This document shows, in pieces, positions 8,619 through 17,606 of a stretch of 64,000 nt of DNA (position 1 is the first letter of the stretch; every line of letters begins with the position of its first letter). The translations under genes were made by a program, and so were the position numbers. The notes below the pieces were generated by a model that was not told the origin of the DNA, made no database searches, and saw only the letters and a list, made by a program, of their open reading frames with translations. The stretch lies in the NCBI GenBank assembly GCA_013361525.1, contig JABFXY010000039.1, positions 62,001 to 126,000 on the forward strand. Direction: 5' to 3'. This DNA is from Polyangiaceae bacterium (GTDB lineage: Bacteria; Myxococcota_A; Polyangia; Polyangiales; Polyangiaceae).

Positions 8619-9947
8619 ATGGCGTCGCCGCCCGGAGCCGTTCAAGCGAAGAGCACCCAGAAGAAGCGGTGCCCTAGCTGTGCGGGGCTCTACCCGTTCG
8701 ACTACCGCGTCTGCCCGAAGGATCGCACGCCGCTCGAGGTGCACCTCGGCGACGACGACGACTCGCTCATCGGCGACGTGCTCGCCGGATCGTTCTGCAT
8801 CATCGGCGTCATCGGCGAAGGCGGGATGGGCCGCGTGTACGAAGCGGAGCACGTCCGGCTCCCTCGGAAGTATGCGGTGAAGATCGTCGCGCCCGAGCTG
8901 GCGAACAGCGCAGAGGCGCTCGGCCGCATGGAACGTGAGGCGCAAGCGGCGGCGCGCATCGTTCACGACAACGTGCTCAACGTCGTGGACGTCGTTCGCG
9001 CGCGCGACGGGCGACCGTGCCTCGTGACCGAGCTTCTCCAAGGTGAAGAGCTCGGCGTCATGCTCGAGCGCGTGCGTAAGCTGCCGGTAAAGGACGCGGT
9101 CGACATCGCTCGCCAGGTGTGTCGAGGCCTCTCCGCCGCCCACGCGCAAGGCATCGTCCACCGCGATCTCAAGCCCGAAAACCTGTACTTGTGCCAGCTC
9201 GACGACGGCGCTCGGCGGGTGAAGGTCCTCGACTTCGGCGTCGCGAAGATGACGGACGGCGCGAACCTCACGCGCATGGGGACGGTCGTCGGGACGCCCG
9301 CGTACATGGCGCCGGAGCAGGCGCGCGGCGCACCCGACGTGGATGGGCGCGCGGATGTGTACGGCGTCGGCGCCGTCCTCTACCGGCTGGTGACCGGCCA
9401 GCCGCCGTTCGACGGGGACGACCCCGCGCGCACGCTCGCCCGCGTCGTGATGGATCAGCCGCGAAGGCCGCGCGAGATCGATCCGACGATCCCGGATCAG
9501 CTCGAGATCATCATCCTGCGCGCCATGGCCAAATCGCCCGCTCAGCGTCTCGCGTCCGCCGCGGATCTGGAGAAGCAACTCGCACTCTTCGCCGACTCGC
9601 TGAATCCGCCGGTCGCAGCGCCCGTCTCCGCTCCCGTGTCGATGCCGAGCAGCGCGCAGGCCCCGATCCCGCCGTCGTATCCGCACTCGCCGTCCCATCC
9701 ACACGCGCAACACGCGCACTCGCAGCAGCCGTACACGCCGCGCGCCGGAGCGAGCAAAGGCCACTCTCCGCTCATCGCGAACGTCGCGGTCATCGTCGCC
9801 GCGCTTACGATGGTCCTCACCGACGTCGTCTTCGAGGCGCTGTTTCCGAAGCCGAAATCGCTCGCGCCGGTGCTCTACCTGGCGGCGCTCGCCCTCGCGA
9901 TCGGCGCTGGCATCGGCACGCTCGTGATTGCCTCACGCAATCGCTGA
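8619..9947 (+). CDS. Membrane Ser/Thr protein kinase with N-terminal zinc-ribbon
   Basis: An N-terminal zinc-ribbon-like motif (CPSC at 18-21, CPKD from Cys32) is followed by an intact Hanks kinase domain (about 58-320): GEGGMGRVYEAEH glycine loop, Lys88, HRD 181-183, DFG 205-207 and an APEQ activation segment. A Pro/Ser/His-rich linker then leads to two hydrophobic helices near the C-terminus. ATG 8619 is preferred because the zinc ribbon follows at once. An in-frame GTG at 8553 would add 22 residues without recognisable features. The length from 8619 is 442 residues. The neighbouring TPR lipoprotein starts 62 bases downstream and may be co-transcribed. Confidence 0.92.
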   Translation: MASPPGAVQAKSTQKKRCPSCAGLYPFDYRVCPKDRTPLEVHLGDDDDSLIGDVLAGSFCIIGVIGEGGMGRVYEAEHVRLPRKYAVKIVAPELANSAEALGRMEREAQAAARIVHDNVLNVVDVVRARDGRPCLVTELLQGEELGVMLERVRKLPVKDAVDIARQVCRGLSAAHAQGIVHRDLKPENLYLCQLDDGARRVKVLDFGVAKMTDGANLTRMGTVVGTPAYMAPEQARGAPDVDGRADVYGVGAVLYRLVTGQPPFDGDDPARTLARVVMDQPRRPREIDPTIPDQLEIIILRAMAKSPAQRLASAADLEKQLALFADSLNPPVAAPVSAPVSMPSSAQAPIPPSYPHSPSHPHAQHAHSQQPYTPRAGASKGHSPLIANVAVIVAALTMVLTDVVFEALFPKPKSLAPVLYLAALALAIGAGIGTLVIASRNR

Positions 9948-10008
9948 GGCGTCGACGACGGCGACCGGCGCGTTTCTTGGCGTGCTTTTTGTTTCTGCGC
10001 CCTTCGTC

Positions 10009-11682
10009 ATGAAAGCGATCGTTGGGCTCGCCGGGGTCTTGATGATGTCGCTGTCGTGCGAGAGCTCGACGCCCGAGCCCGCGCACGCTCCGGTCGCGGC
10101 AAAAGCGCGCGTCGATGTGCCGCTCTTTTCCGGGCTGGGGACGCACAGCCGCAAGATCACGACCGCCTCGCCGATGGCGCAGAAGTACTTCGACCAAGGG
10201 CTCGCGTTCCTCTACGGCTTCAATCACGACGAGGCGATTCGAGCGTTCCGCAAGGCGGCCGAGATCGATCCCAAATGCGCGATGGCACAGTGGGGTATCG
10301 CGCTTGCGAACGGTCCGCACATCAACTTCCCGATGTTGCCGCCCGATCGTGCGAAGGCGGCGCACGAAGCGCTGGCGCGTGCGAAACAGCACGTCGCGAA
10401 CGCCACCGACGTGGAGCGCGGCCTCATCGACGCGCTGTCGCAGCGCTACCACACGCCCGAGCCCGAAGATCGCAAAGCGCTCGATCAAGCGTATGCGGAT
10501 GCAATGCGTGCCCTCTACCGCGCGCATCGCGACGACGCCGACGTGGGGGCGCTCTTCGCCGAGGCGATGATGGATCTGCGACCGTGGGACTTATGGACGG
10601 TCGACGGCAAGGCGCAGCCCGGCACCGAGGAGATCGTCACGACGCTCGAGACCATCCTCGCGAAGGCGCCGAATCACCCGCTCGCGAACCACTTGCACAT
10701 CCACGCGGTCGAAGCCTCGAGGAGCCCCGAGCGAGCGGTCGCGTCGGCCGACAGGTTGCGCAGCCTACAGCCGGCGCTCGGTCACATGGTCCACATGCCG
10801 AGCCACATCGACGTGCGACTCGGCCATTGGGACGCTGCCATCAAAGCGAACGAGGCGGCGATCGCCGCAGATGCTCGGTACGCGGCACAACGGCCGAATC
10901 AGGGCTTTTACCGAATCTACATGGCTCACAATCACCATCTGTTGACCTTTGCAGCCATGATGACCGGCAAACAGGAGCTCGCGATTCGCAACATTCGCGA
11001 AATGGTCGCCGGCGTGCCGCCCGATTGGTTGAAAGAAAATGCGAGCTTCGCCGACGGATACGTCGCGATGCCGTTCGAGGTGCTGATGCGCTTCGGCGAG
11101 TGGGAGGAGATCCTCGCGGCGCCCGAGCCGCCCAGTTACTTGCCGCTGTCGCGCGCGATTCGACGTTATGCCCGCGGTGTCGCGTATGCGGCCACCGGCG
11201 ATCTCGACCATGCGCGAACCGAGCAGCGTGCGTTCCTCCAGGCGAAGACGATGGTCTCGAAGGGCGCGACGTTCGGCAACAACGCCGCCGCGGATCTGCT
11301 AGCGATTGCCGAGCACGTGCTCGACGGGGAAATCCAATTTCGCGAAGGCCATCACGAACAAGGGATTCTGCAGCTCTTCACCGCGGCCGCGCTCGAAGAC
11401 AAGCTTCGTTACGACGAGCCCCCCGATTGGATTCTTCCCGTGCGTCACGCTCTCGGCGCCGCGCTCCTCAAAGCGGACATGCCCAAAGAGGCGGAGGCGG
11501 TCTACCGCGTCGATCTGGCGAAGCTGCCGAACAACGTGTGGTCGTTGCACGGTCTCGCGCGGAGCCTTCGACTGCAGAAGAAGGACACCGATGCGCGCGC
11601 AGTCGAGGCCGATCTCGCGAAGGCGTCTTCCGGCTCGGACATCCACCTGACGTCCTCCTGCATGTGCTTGCCGGGGATCTGA
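10009..11682 (+). CDS. TPR-repeat lipoprotein
   Basis: ATG 10009 gives a clean lipoprotein signal (hydrophobic stretch then SLSC, Cys17). An upstream in-frame start at 9928 would bury this signal. The 557-residue product has TPR-like helices starting with KYFDQGLAFLYGFNHDEAI and a run of conserved His-rich motifs: LANHLHIHAVE, HMVHMPSHIDVR and MAHNHHLLTFA. It ends in a CMCLP tail. Related secreted TPR proteins with the MPSHI motif are widespread, but their function is not established. The clustered His and terminal Cys residues could bind metal, which is inference. It follows the kinase gene by about 60 bases. Confidence 0.85.
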   Translation: MKAIVGLAGVLMMSLSCESSTPEPAHAPVAAKARVDVPLFSGLGTHSRKITTASPMAQKYFDQGLAFLYGFNHDEAIRAFRKAAEIDPKCAMAQWGIALANGPHINFPMLPPDRAKAAHEALARAKQHVANATDVERGLIDALSQRYHTPEPEDRKALDQAYADAMRALYRAHRDDADVGALFAEAMMDLRPWDLWTVDGKAQPGTEEIVTTLETILAKAPNHPLANHLHIHAVEASRSPERAVASADRLRSLQPALGHMVHMPSHIDVRLGHWDAAIKANEAAIAADARYAAQRPNQGFYRIYMAHNHHLLTFAAMMTGKQELAIRNIREMVAGVPPDWLKENASFADGYVAMPFEVLMRFGEWEEILAAPEPPSYLPLSRAIRRYARGVAYAATGDLDHARTEQRAFLQAKTMVSKGATFGNNAAADLLAIAEHVLDGEIQFREGHHEQGILQLFTAAALEDKLRYDEPPDWILPVRHALGAALLKADMPKEAEAVYRVDLAKLPNNVWSLHGLARSLRLQKKDTDARAVEADLAKASSGSDIHLTSSCMCLPGI

Positions 11683-11692
11683 CTCGCTCGCG

Positions 11693-12439
11693 CTATCGAA
11701 TCGGAACGCCCATCGCGCGCGCGACGCCGTCTCGATAGGTGAGCCATCGCTCGCGCGCTTCGCGGACCGCGCCGACCACCTCCTCCGCGAGCTCCTCCGT
11801 CTGCACGTGGGCGAGCATCGATCGCCACGCGTCGGAGCGATGGCTGCCTTCCACTGCGCGATGGGCTCGGACCAGCATCATGCGCTCCGGTGGGCAGCCG
11901 TAGTGCTTCACCATCGGGTGGTTCTTCACGTGATCTTCGATCGGGGGCAGCTCGCGTCTGCCCTCGAGCTCGGCGCGCTCGTGCACGCTGCCTTCGACAA
12001 AAATCGTCAACACCGCGGCCCCGACTTGCCACGGATGTTTCGCGCTCACCAGATCGAGGAATCGCCGATAGGCGTGCGCTTCCGGCTCGAGCTGCGCGAA
12101 GCCAGACGTGACCGCTTCGCGGTCGATGCCGAGCCCGTCCATCATCTCGAGGAAGAGCTCCGGGTGTGGCCGCCCGAACGAGAGCTTGCCGGTCTGCTCT
12201 TCGTAGACGTTCTCCGCCAGTGTGATGCGTACATCGTCGGGTGGACCCTGACCGAGCACGCGCGCGAGCAGCACCGGAAAGTCGCGCACGTAGACCTGGA
12301 ACTCGTGCCGGAAATGCGCGAGCAGCTGCGCGCGCGAAAGACCCGGCTCCGTCAGGTGGACGAAGGCGCCGTGGTGCTTCTTGTCCATGACTTGGAGCAG
12401 GCGCTCTCGCAGCTTCGCGGCAACGGACTCGTCTTCCAC
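11693..12439 (-). CDS. TENA/THI-4/PqqC-superfamily (haem-oxygenase-like) protein, CADD/PqqC-like
   Basis: The 248-residue all-helical protein shows the metal-ligand spacing of haem-oxygenase-like diiron or PqqC-type proteins: ENVYEEQTGKLSFGRPHPEL, an EPEAHAYRRF helix and FVEGSVHERAEL followed by VKHYG. Family members include PqqC, the Chlamydia CADD protein and iron-containing redox enzymes. The exact reaction cannot be read from sequence, and no PQQ or thiamin genes are nearby. The start is GTG 12439, just inside a 125-base gap to the divergent MepA-like gene, which holds a perfect 12-base palindrome. Confidence 0.78.
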   Translation of the reverse strand: MEDESVAAKLRERLLQVMDKKHHGAFVHLTEPGLSRAQLLAHFRHEFQVYVRDFPVLLARVLGQGPPDDVRITLAENVYEEQTGKLSFGRPHPELFLEMMDGLGIDREAVTSGFAQLEPEAHAYRRFLDLVSAKHPWQVGAAVLTIFVEGSVHERAELEGRRELPPIEDHVKNHPMVKHYGCPPERMMLVRAHRAVEGSHRSDAWRSMLAHVQTEELAEEVVGAVREARERWLTYRDGVARAMGVPIR

Positions 12440-12473
12440 GCCTCGAAGCTTCCCGGACGAAACGCACCCTCGC

Positions 12474-12485
12474 CAACAATTGTTG
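12474..12485. promoter_or_regulatory. Perfect palindrome CAACAATTGTTG in a divergent promoter gap
   Basis: A 12-base perfect palindrome sits 35 bases upstream of the TENA-like gene start and 79 bases upstream of the MepA-like gene start. It is flanked by CC and ATTGG and is AT-rich against a GC-rich background. Its position suits an operator for one or both genes. No adjacent regulator gene points to a protein. Confidence 0.35.
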
Positions 12486-12563
12486 ATTGGCGCGTGCAGG
12501 AACTTGCTCGGCTCCGGTGAGGTCTTGGCCCAGCCGTGGCACGTTTGCTACCAAGCGATCCCC

Positions 12564-13385
12564 ATGAAATGGGCGAGCGCGCTGATCTGTCTCGCTGCGC
12601 TGCTGTTCGCGGCGGGTCCCGCGTACGCGAGGAAGAGCTCCGCGAGCCAGCAGGCCTCGAAGAGCGTCGTCTCGAAGGCGCCACGGCGCGTCGCAGCTCG
12701 AAGCGTGGGCTCACCCGACGAAGGCAAGCTCGTCGGGGGCCAGCGTATCGAGCGCAACAAGGCGCTGCGCCTCATCGGATCGCTTCGCTTCGCCCTCCCG
12801 GGGCTGGTCGGCATGTTGGAGCGCGGGGCCGAGTCGGTCGCGAAGCGACACCCCGGCTCGATCCTTACCGTCGGTGATCTCTCCGCTCAGGGCGGCGGCG
12901 ACGTGGACGGTCATCGCTCGCACGAGAGCGGTCGTGACGCGGACGTCGGCTTCTATCTCATGAAGAACGGAAAGCCGTTTTTGCCGCCGCGCTTCGCGGT
13001 CATCGACGAAAAGGGCGTGGCGATGGGCTTCAACGGCGTGCGCTTCGACGACGCGCGCAATTGGGCCCTCATCCAGAGCTTCCTCAGCGACCGCGACGGG
13101 CGTGTGTTGCAGATCTTCGTCGCGAAGCACCTTCGGGCACGCCTTCTGGCACACGCTGCGCGCGTCGGCGCTTCACCGGGCGTTCGAGCCCGCGCCGCGG
13201 AGGTGCTCATGCAGCCGCGCAAGGCGCTCCCTCACGACAACCACTTCCACGTTCGCATCGCGTGCCCGCGCGGCGACGAGGCCTGCATCAACTTCGGAAA
13301 GAAGAAGAAGACGGCGGACGCCCGCGTGAAGAAGGAGCGACGCGGGAAGATGACAGCCCGACCGAAACGGCGGTCGAAGAAGTAG
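12564..13385 (+). CDS. MepA-like penicillin-insensitive murein endopeptidase (M74/LAS-type)
   Basis: ATG 12564 begins a signal peptide (MKWASALICLAALLFAAG) cut near AYA. The mature part carries the LAS metallopeptidase motifs: HxxxxxxD in SHESGRDADVGFYL and the C-terminal DNHFHVRI. These match the zinc ligands of E. coli MepA. It should cleave D-alanyl-meso-diaminopimelyl cross-links in peptidoglycan in the periplasm. The tail is a Lys/Arg-rich extension ending KRRSKK, which could bind cell-wall polymer or nucleic acid. The product is 273 residues. Upstream in-frame codons to 12381 run through the divergent gene and are not used. Confidence 0.87.
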   Translation: MKWASALICLAALLFAAGPAYARKSSASQQASKSVVSKAPRRVAARSVGSPDEGKLVGGQRIERNKALRLIGSLRFALPGLVGMLERGAESVAKRHPGSILTVGDLSAQGGGDVDGHRSHESGRDADVGFYLMKNGKPFLPPRFAVIDEKGVAMGFNGVRFDDARNWALIQSFLSDRDGRVLQIFVAKHLRARLLAHAARVGASPGVRARAAEVLMQPRKALPHDNHFHVRIACPRGDEACINFGKKKKTADARVKKERRGKMTARPKRRSKK

Positions 13386-13461
13386 CATCGGGCCGTTCGT
13401 CCGGTGTTTCCCGCGCGTTTTTGGCGATTCGCGCGAACGTTGCCGGGGTAGGGTGCGCAGC

Positions 13462-14319
13462 ATGACCGGCCCCGAGCCGACGCCTGTTGCTCCCGCTTCT
13501 CGGCTGCGGCGGCTCCTGCGCGAGCCGCTCATTCACTTCGTCGTCGCAGGCGCGCTGTTGTTCGGTCTCGACCGCGCCGTTCGCGCAGCGAAAGGTGGCG
13601 ACGAGGATCGCCGCATCGTCCTCGACCGCGATCTGCGCGCGTCGCTGCGCGAACGCTGGACGACGATGCAAGGTCGAGCGCCGACCGACGAGGAGCTCGA
13701 CGCGGAGGTCGCGCGCTTCCGCGACGACGAGATCCTCTACCGCGAAGGACGCGAGCGCGGCCTCGACCGCAACGACCCTCGGGTACGCGAGGTCGTCGCC
13801 TCGAAAATGGGAGGCGTCTTGCGTGCGCAGGTCGTCGTCCCCGAGCCGACCGACGAAGAGCTCCGCGCTTACTACGAGGCGAACCGCGAACGCTGGTCGA
13901 AAGCCGAGCTCTTCGACTTCACGCACGTCTTCGTCGCAGGCGACGACGAGGAGGCGAGAACGCGCGCGGACGAGCTGCTTGCGCGCCTGCGTGAAGGCGC
14001 GGAGCCGTCCAAGATGGGCGACACCTTTCAGGGCGGGCGGCGCTACCGAAGGCGCAAGCTCGAGGACCTCGCGAGCACGTTCGGCGACTCGTTCATCGAA
14101 GGCATGGCCGAGCAGCCCACTGCGACGTGGGTGCTCCGTCGCTCGCGCTTCGGCTTCCACGTCGTGCGCGTCGAAAAGCGCTCCGCGGCCGAGCAGACGG
14201 ACTTCGAAACCGCGCGCGTCGACGTCCGCAAAGCCTGGGAGGACGACAAAAAGAACGAAGGCTTCGCTCGCTCCCTCGAAGAGCTGCGCTCCCGATGGAC
14301 GATCGAGGAGCAGCGGTGA
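13462..14319 (+). CDS. Membrane-anchored parvulin-type peptidyl-prolyl isomerase
   Basis: A hydrophobic segment (about residues 20-40, LIHFVVAGALLFGLD) anchors a periplasmic domain. The region REPLIHFV plus a DDEILYREGRERGLDRND helix is typical of the PpiC/SurA-like anchored isomerases. The domain ends with VLRRSRFGFHVVRVEKR, the closing strand of the parvulin fold. The isomerase core is shorter than in SurA, so activity is uncertain. ATG 13462 is preferred over GTG 13453, three codons earlier. The stop overlaps the next gene as GTGA. In related bacteria such an isomerase often accompanies HupE/UreJ-like genes, as here. Confidence 0.85.
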   Translation: MTGPEPTPVAPASRLRRLLREPLIHFVVAGALLFGLDRAVRAAKGGDEDRRIVLDRDLRASLRERWTTMQGRAPTDEELDAEVARFRDDEILYREGRERGLDRNDPRVREVVASKMGGVLRAQVVVPEPTDEELRAYYEANRERWSKAELFDFTHVFVAGDDEEARTRADELLARLREGAEPSKMGDTFQGGRRYRRRKLEDLASTFGDSFIEGMAEQPTATWVLRRSRFGFHVVRVEKRSAAEQTDFETARVDVRKAWEDDKKNEGFARSLEELRSRWTIEEQR

Positions 14320-15284
14320 GCGGACGAGCCGGTCCCGCGCTGCGCATCGCGCCGTTCGCGGCGGCGTCGCTGGCGATGCTCCTCGCAGCCGGCGAAGCAC
14401 GCGCGCACGACTTCAGCCCCGGCGTCCTCGTCTTCGTCGAACGCGCCGACGGCGCTTACGACACGGCGTGGACGGAGCCCGTCGACAGCATCGGAGCGCC
14501 GGCGGGGGTCCACGTCTCGCTTCCCGAAGGTTGTCGGTTCGACGCCCCGACGTTGGTCGCGTGCGGCGACCGAGGCCTTCACGGCACGCTTCGCTTCGAG
14601 GGGATGCACGCGAGCCGCATGCAGGTCGTCGTGAGCGTGCAACATCGTGACGGTCGCCGTTTCGAGCGAATCGTCACGGGGGACGACCCGCAGATCGAGA
14701 TCGAGTCCTCGGGTGGCGCGCTCGCGTCGTGGGTGCGCCTCGGCATCGAACACATCGTTTCGGGCATCGATCATCTCGCGTTCGTCGCCGGGCTCATACT
14801 CCTGACCGGGTTTCGCCGGCGCCTGCTCTGGACGCTGACCGCGTTCACGCTCGCGCACTCGATCACCCTCGGCCTCGCCGCATCGAAGCTCGTGACGCTG
14901 CCATCCGCGCCCGTCGAGGCCGCCATCGCGATCAGCATCGTCCTCGTCGCCCGTGAGGCCCTGTCGGATCGGCCATCCCTCGCTCGCCGCGCACCGTGGC
15001 TCGTCGCGTTCGTCTTCGGCCTCGTTCACGGCCTCGGCTTCGCAGGCGCGCTCGCCGACGTCGGCCTTCCACGCGAAGGCTTTGCCCTCGCGCTCGCAGG
15101 CTTCAACATCGGCGTCGAAATCGGCCAGCTCGGTGCCGTCGCGATCGCCTTCGTCGCCATGATCGCCCTGCGCCCGCTGATTGCGAAATACGAAAAGAGC
15201 AAGCTCGCCGCCTGCTACGCACTCGGTGCCCTAGGCGCCTGGTGGTTCCTGGCGCGGCTCCTGGCGCTTCTGCAAACCGCCTGA
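14316..15284 (+). CDS. HupE/UreJ-family membrane protein
   Basis: The GTG at 14316 overlaps the PPIase stop and starts a signal peptide ending near ARAH. An outer domain of about 110 residues is followed by six or so membrane helices with the family hallmarks HIVSGIDHLAFVAGLIL, FTLAHSITLGLA, FGLVHGLGFAGAL and FNIGVEIGQL. HupE/UreJ relatives are linked to nickel or cobalt uptake. No hydrogenase or urease gene lies in the window, so the metal and role here are open. The product has 322 residues. It is the last gene of the coupled PPIase-HupE pair and ends two bases before a long inverted repeat. Confidence 0.87.
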   Translation: MSGRAGPALRIAPFAAASLAMLLAAGEARAHDFSPGVLVFVERADGAYDTAWTEPVDSIGAPAGVHVSLPEGCRFDAPTLVACGDRGLHGTLRFEGMHASRMQVVVSVQHRDGRRFERIVTGDDPQIEIESSGGALASWVRLGIEHIVSGIDHLAFVAGLILLTGFRRRLLWTLTAFTLAHSITLGLAASKLVTLPSAPVEAAIAISIVLVAREALSDRPSLARRAPWLVAFVFGLVHGLGFAGALADVGLPREGFALALAGFNIGVEIGQLGAVAIAFVAMIALRPLIAKYEKSKLAACYALGALGAWWFLARLLALLQTA

Positions 15285-15286
15285 CC

Positions 15287-15415
15287 AGAGGGGTCGCCAA
15301 GGGCGCCAAGGGAAGAGGGAGGAAGAAGAGGGAGGAGGAAATACGCAGCTCGACTTCGAGTCTGCCAAATCCTCCTCTTCCTCGTTCTGCACTTGGCGCC
15401 CTTGGCGACCCCTCT
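15287..15415. repeat. Long inverted repeat, family copy A
   Basis: Two perfect 24-base arms (15287-15310 and 15392-15415) face each other. The right arm is CTTGGCGCC followed by CTTGGCGACCCCTCT, so each arm contains a tandem unit. The inner part continues as a purine-rich left side and a pyrimidine-rich right side, which can extend the stem. It lies between convergent genes (HupE and the phosphoesterase) and could act as a two-way terminator. Related copies are at 41290 and 55055, and a half copy is at 47906. Confidence 0.9.
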
Positions 15416-15454
15416 CCGTTTCTTGTGTTCCTCTTAGGCCGCTCTGCAAAGCGA

Positions 15455-17518
15455 CTAGGGAGCGGTCTTGAATCGGTAGATCGGCGTCTCCACGGTGTGC
15501 GCGCAGTCGGTGATCGTTGCGTACCACTCGTAGGTGCGGCCGGCGGTGAGGCCGTCGACCGTTGCGGTGACGTGGCCGGCTGCGGGGTCGACGACGGCCT
15601 TCTCCGCGAAATCGCCGCCGGACCCGATGAGCTCGACGGGGAGCGTGAACTCGCTGTTGTCGTCGGTCTCCCACTCGTCGTAGGTCGGTGAATACGACCG
15701 CACGGTGATCTCGTCGTTCGCCGGCGAGAACTCCCAAATGCGGAGGAAGCCGCCGCCGCCGTCGGGTCGGCCTTGGTAGTCGGCGAGCATCGAGTGGATG
15801 ACGTTGCCTTCGAAATCGTCGGTGCGGCGGGACTCGGCCGCGACATGGCCACAGGTCATCAGCTGGACGTTGTCCACGTCCTTCAACGCCTCGTAAATCG
15901 CGGCGCCTTGATCGCCGAAGTTGCCACCGCCGCCGAGGATGTAATGCGTATTCAGGATGCCGAACGCTTCGGGGTGGGCGAGGAAGATCGAGCGCGCCCA
16001 CTCGAGGACGGCGGCGTCCGGGGTCGTATCGTATTGGAGATTCACGACGACGAAGTCCAGGCCCCCCGCCGAGAACGTGACCCAGTTCTCGTCGTTGTCG
16101 TCGGCGTAATGGCCGCCGTAGTAGGTGCGCCCGGTGAAGCGATCGACGCCGAAGTGGATATTGAACTTCTCGGTGGAGTTCGTCGCGCTGTTGGGGCTTT
16201 GGTCGTGGTTGCCGGCACAAACCCCGTAAGGCATCCCGTCGAGGAAGGTACCAATGGGGTCCTCGAGCGTCGACATCGCCTGGTTGGCGACGGTCCATTG
16301 GGAGTCGATGTTGCCGTTGTCGACGATGTCCCCGTTATGGATGACGCCGACGATGTTGTACGCCTCCTTGTTGTCCATGATCCATTGCGTCTGGTCATAG
16401 AAGAAGTCGTGATTGTCGTCGACGCGCGTGTAGTACTGCGTGTCCGGCAGCACGATGAGCGTGAAGTCGTTGCCTTCGCCGATCTCGCGGACGTGGAAGG
16501 AGACGACGGAATCCGCGTTTTCCGGATCGGTGACATCGATCGACAGCTCGGCGCTGGTTCCATCGACGGTTACGTCGTCGACGGGGGCGGCGCCGCTCAC
16601 CTCGGGCGGCGCGCCCTTGTCGAGCGGAGCGGCCGGGTGAATGAAGAGGCCACCGGTCATGGTCCCCGGGTTCGTGCCGACCGAGTCCGGCGCCCCGGCG
16701 TCGGCTTCGTCGAGCGCCCAGCGACCGACGAGGTTCGGAGCCGTCGCGATCGAGTCGTACATCGCGTCGGCAATTTCGGCGTCGGTGCGCGCCCTATCCC
16801 AAACGCGAACTTCGTCGATGGCGCCATTGAAGCGGCCGGCCGGCGTCCCGGCGGAGTCGAAGGCTGCGCCGATGCCGAAGTGTTGAATGCTGTCCCCGCG
16901 CGGGGTCGCATTGGCGGCGCTCGAGGCGTCGAGCTCGCCGTCGACATAAAGGCGCCACGTCGTTCCGTCATAGGAAGCCGCCACGTGGTGCCAACTCCCG
17001 ATCGGGATCGCCTTGGTCCCCGTGATCGGGTGATTCGCACCGGAGGCCATGTCCTCGAAGTCGGCGCCGAGCACGTCTCCGAAGAACCCGAATGCGTAAT
17101 TGCAATCGACGTTGCTGCCGTCGTCCTCACCCCGGCCTTTGCCAGCAATGGGCACGAGCTGGAGGCCCCCGACCCCCGTCCCGGCCGGTTGGCCGATGTC
17201 GTCTCGACGGACCCACGCTTCGACGGTGAATTGCTCCAAGCCGAGCTCGGGCGCCGCGCCCATCGAGATGTATTCGTCGGTGCCGTTGAGCTCCACGCCG
17301 CTCGTTTCCAGGGTCGAACCGGAGGGGCATGCGCTGTCGTCGCCGCCGCCGGCGCCATTGCCCCCGCTCGGCCCACCGCCATTGTCGCCGCCGCCGGTGT
17401 TTCCACCGCCCTGCTGGGATCCGGCACCGGCGTCGTCGGTCGTGCTGTCGCCACAGCCGACCGTCACCGCGGACGAAAGCAACAATGGCAAAAACGAGAA
17501 GCGAACGAAGCGGGTCAT
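15455..17518 (-). CDS. Lipoprotein with LamG-like and metallophosphoesterase domains
   Basis: ATG 17518 starts a lipoprotein signal (hydrophobic stretch, then TVGC with Cys22), followed by a Gly/Asn-rich linker. A concanavalin/LamG-like domain occupies about 55-250 (ELNGTDEYISMG, GSWHHVAASYDG, RLYVDGEL, IDEVRVWDRAR). The calcineurin-like phosphoesterase core follows: VLPDTQYY, HNGDIVD, CAGNHDQ, NTHYILGGGG and TCGHVAAES, which supply the two-metal ligands. A fibronectin-type-like tail ends the 687-residue protein. It is probably a secreted phosphatase or nucleotidase with a carbohydrate-binding part. Its in-frame codons upstream of 17518 overlap the divergent kinase and are not used. Confidence 0.87.
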   Translation of the reverse strand: MTRFVRFSFLPLLLSSAVTVGCGDSTTDDAGAGSQQGGGNTGGGDNGGGPSGGNGAGGGDDSACPSGSTLETSGVELNGTDEYISMGAAPELGLEQFTVEAWVRRDDIGQPAGTGVGGLQLVPIAGKGRGEDDGSNVDCNYAFGFFGDVLGADFEDMASGANHPITGTKAIPIGSWHHVAASYDGTTWRLYVDGELDASSAANATPRGDSIQHFGIGAAFDSAGTPAGRFNGAIDEVRVWDRARTDAEIADAMYDSIATAPNLVGRWALDEADAGAPDSVGTNPGTMTGGLFIHPAAPLDKGAPPEVSGAAPVDDVTVDGTSAELSIDVTDPENADSVVSFHVREIGEGNDFTLIVLPDTQYYTRVDDNHDFFYDQTQWIMDNKEAYNIVGVIHNGDIVDNGNIDSQWTVANQAMSTLEDPIGTFLDGMPYGVCAGNHDQSPNSATNSTEKFNIHFGVDRFTGRTYYGGHYADDNDENWVTFSAGGLDFVVVNLQYDTTPDAAVLEWARSIFLAHPEAFGILNTHYILGGGGNFGDQGAAIYEALKDVDNVQLMTCGHVAAESRRTDDFEGNVIHSMLADYQGRPDGGGGFLRIWEFSPANDEITVRSYSPTYDEWETDDNSEFTLPVELIGSGGDFAEKAVVDPAAGHVTATVDGLTAGRTYEWYATITDCAHTVETPIYRFKTAP

Positions 17519-17606
17519 CGGACCCTCATACTTCAGGCGTGTCGTCGTGACAGAACTGTGTCCATAAAAAACGCGAGCAAGACGGCCACGTTGTGAAAAT
17601 CTACCA

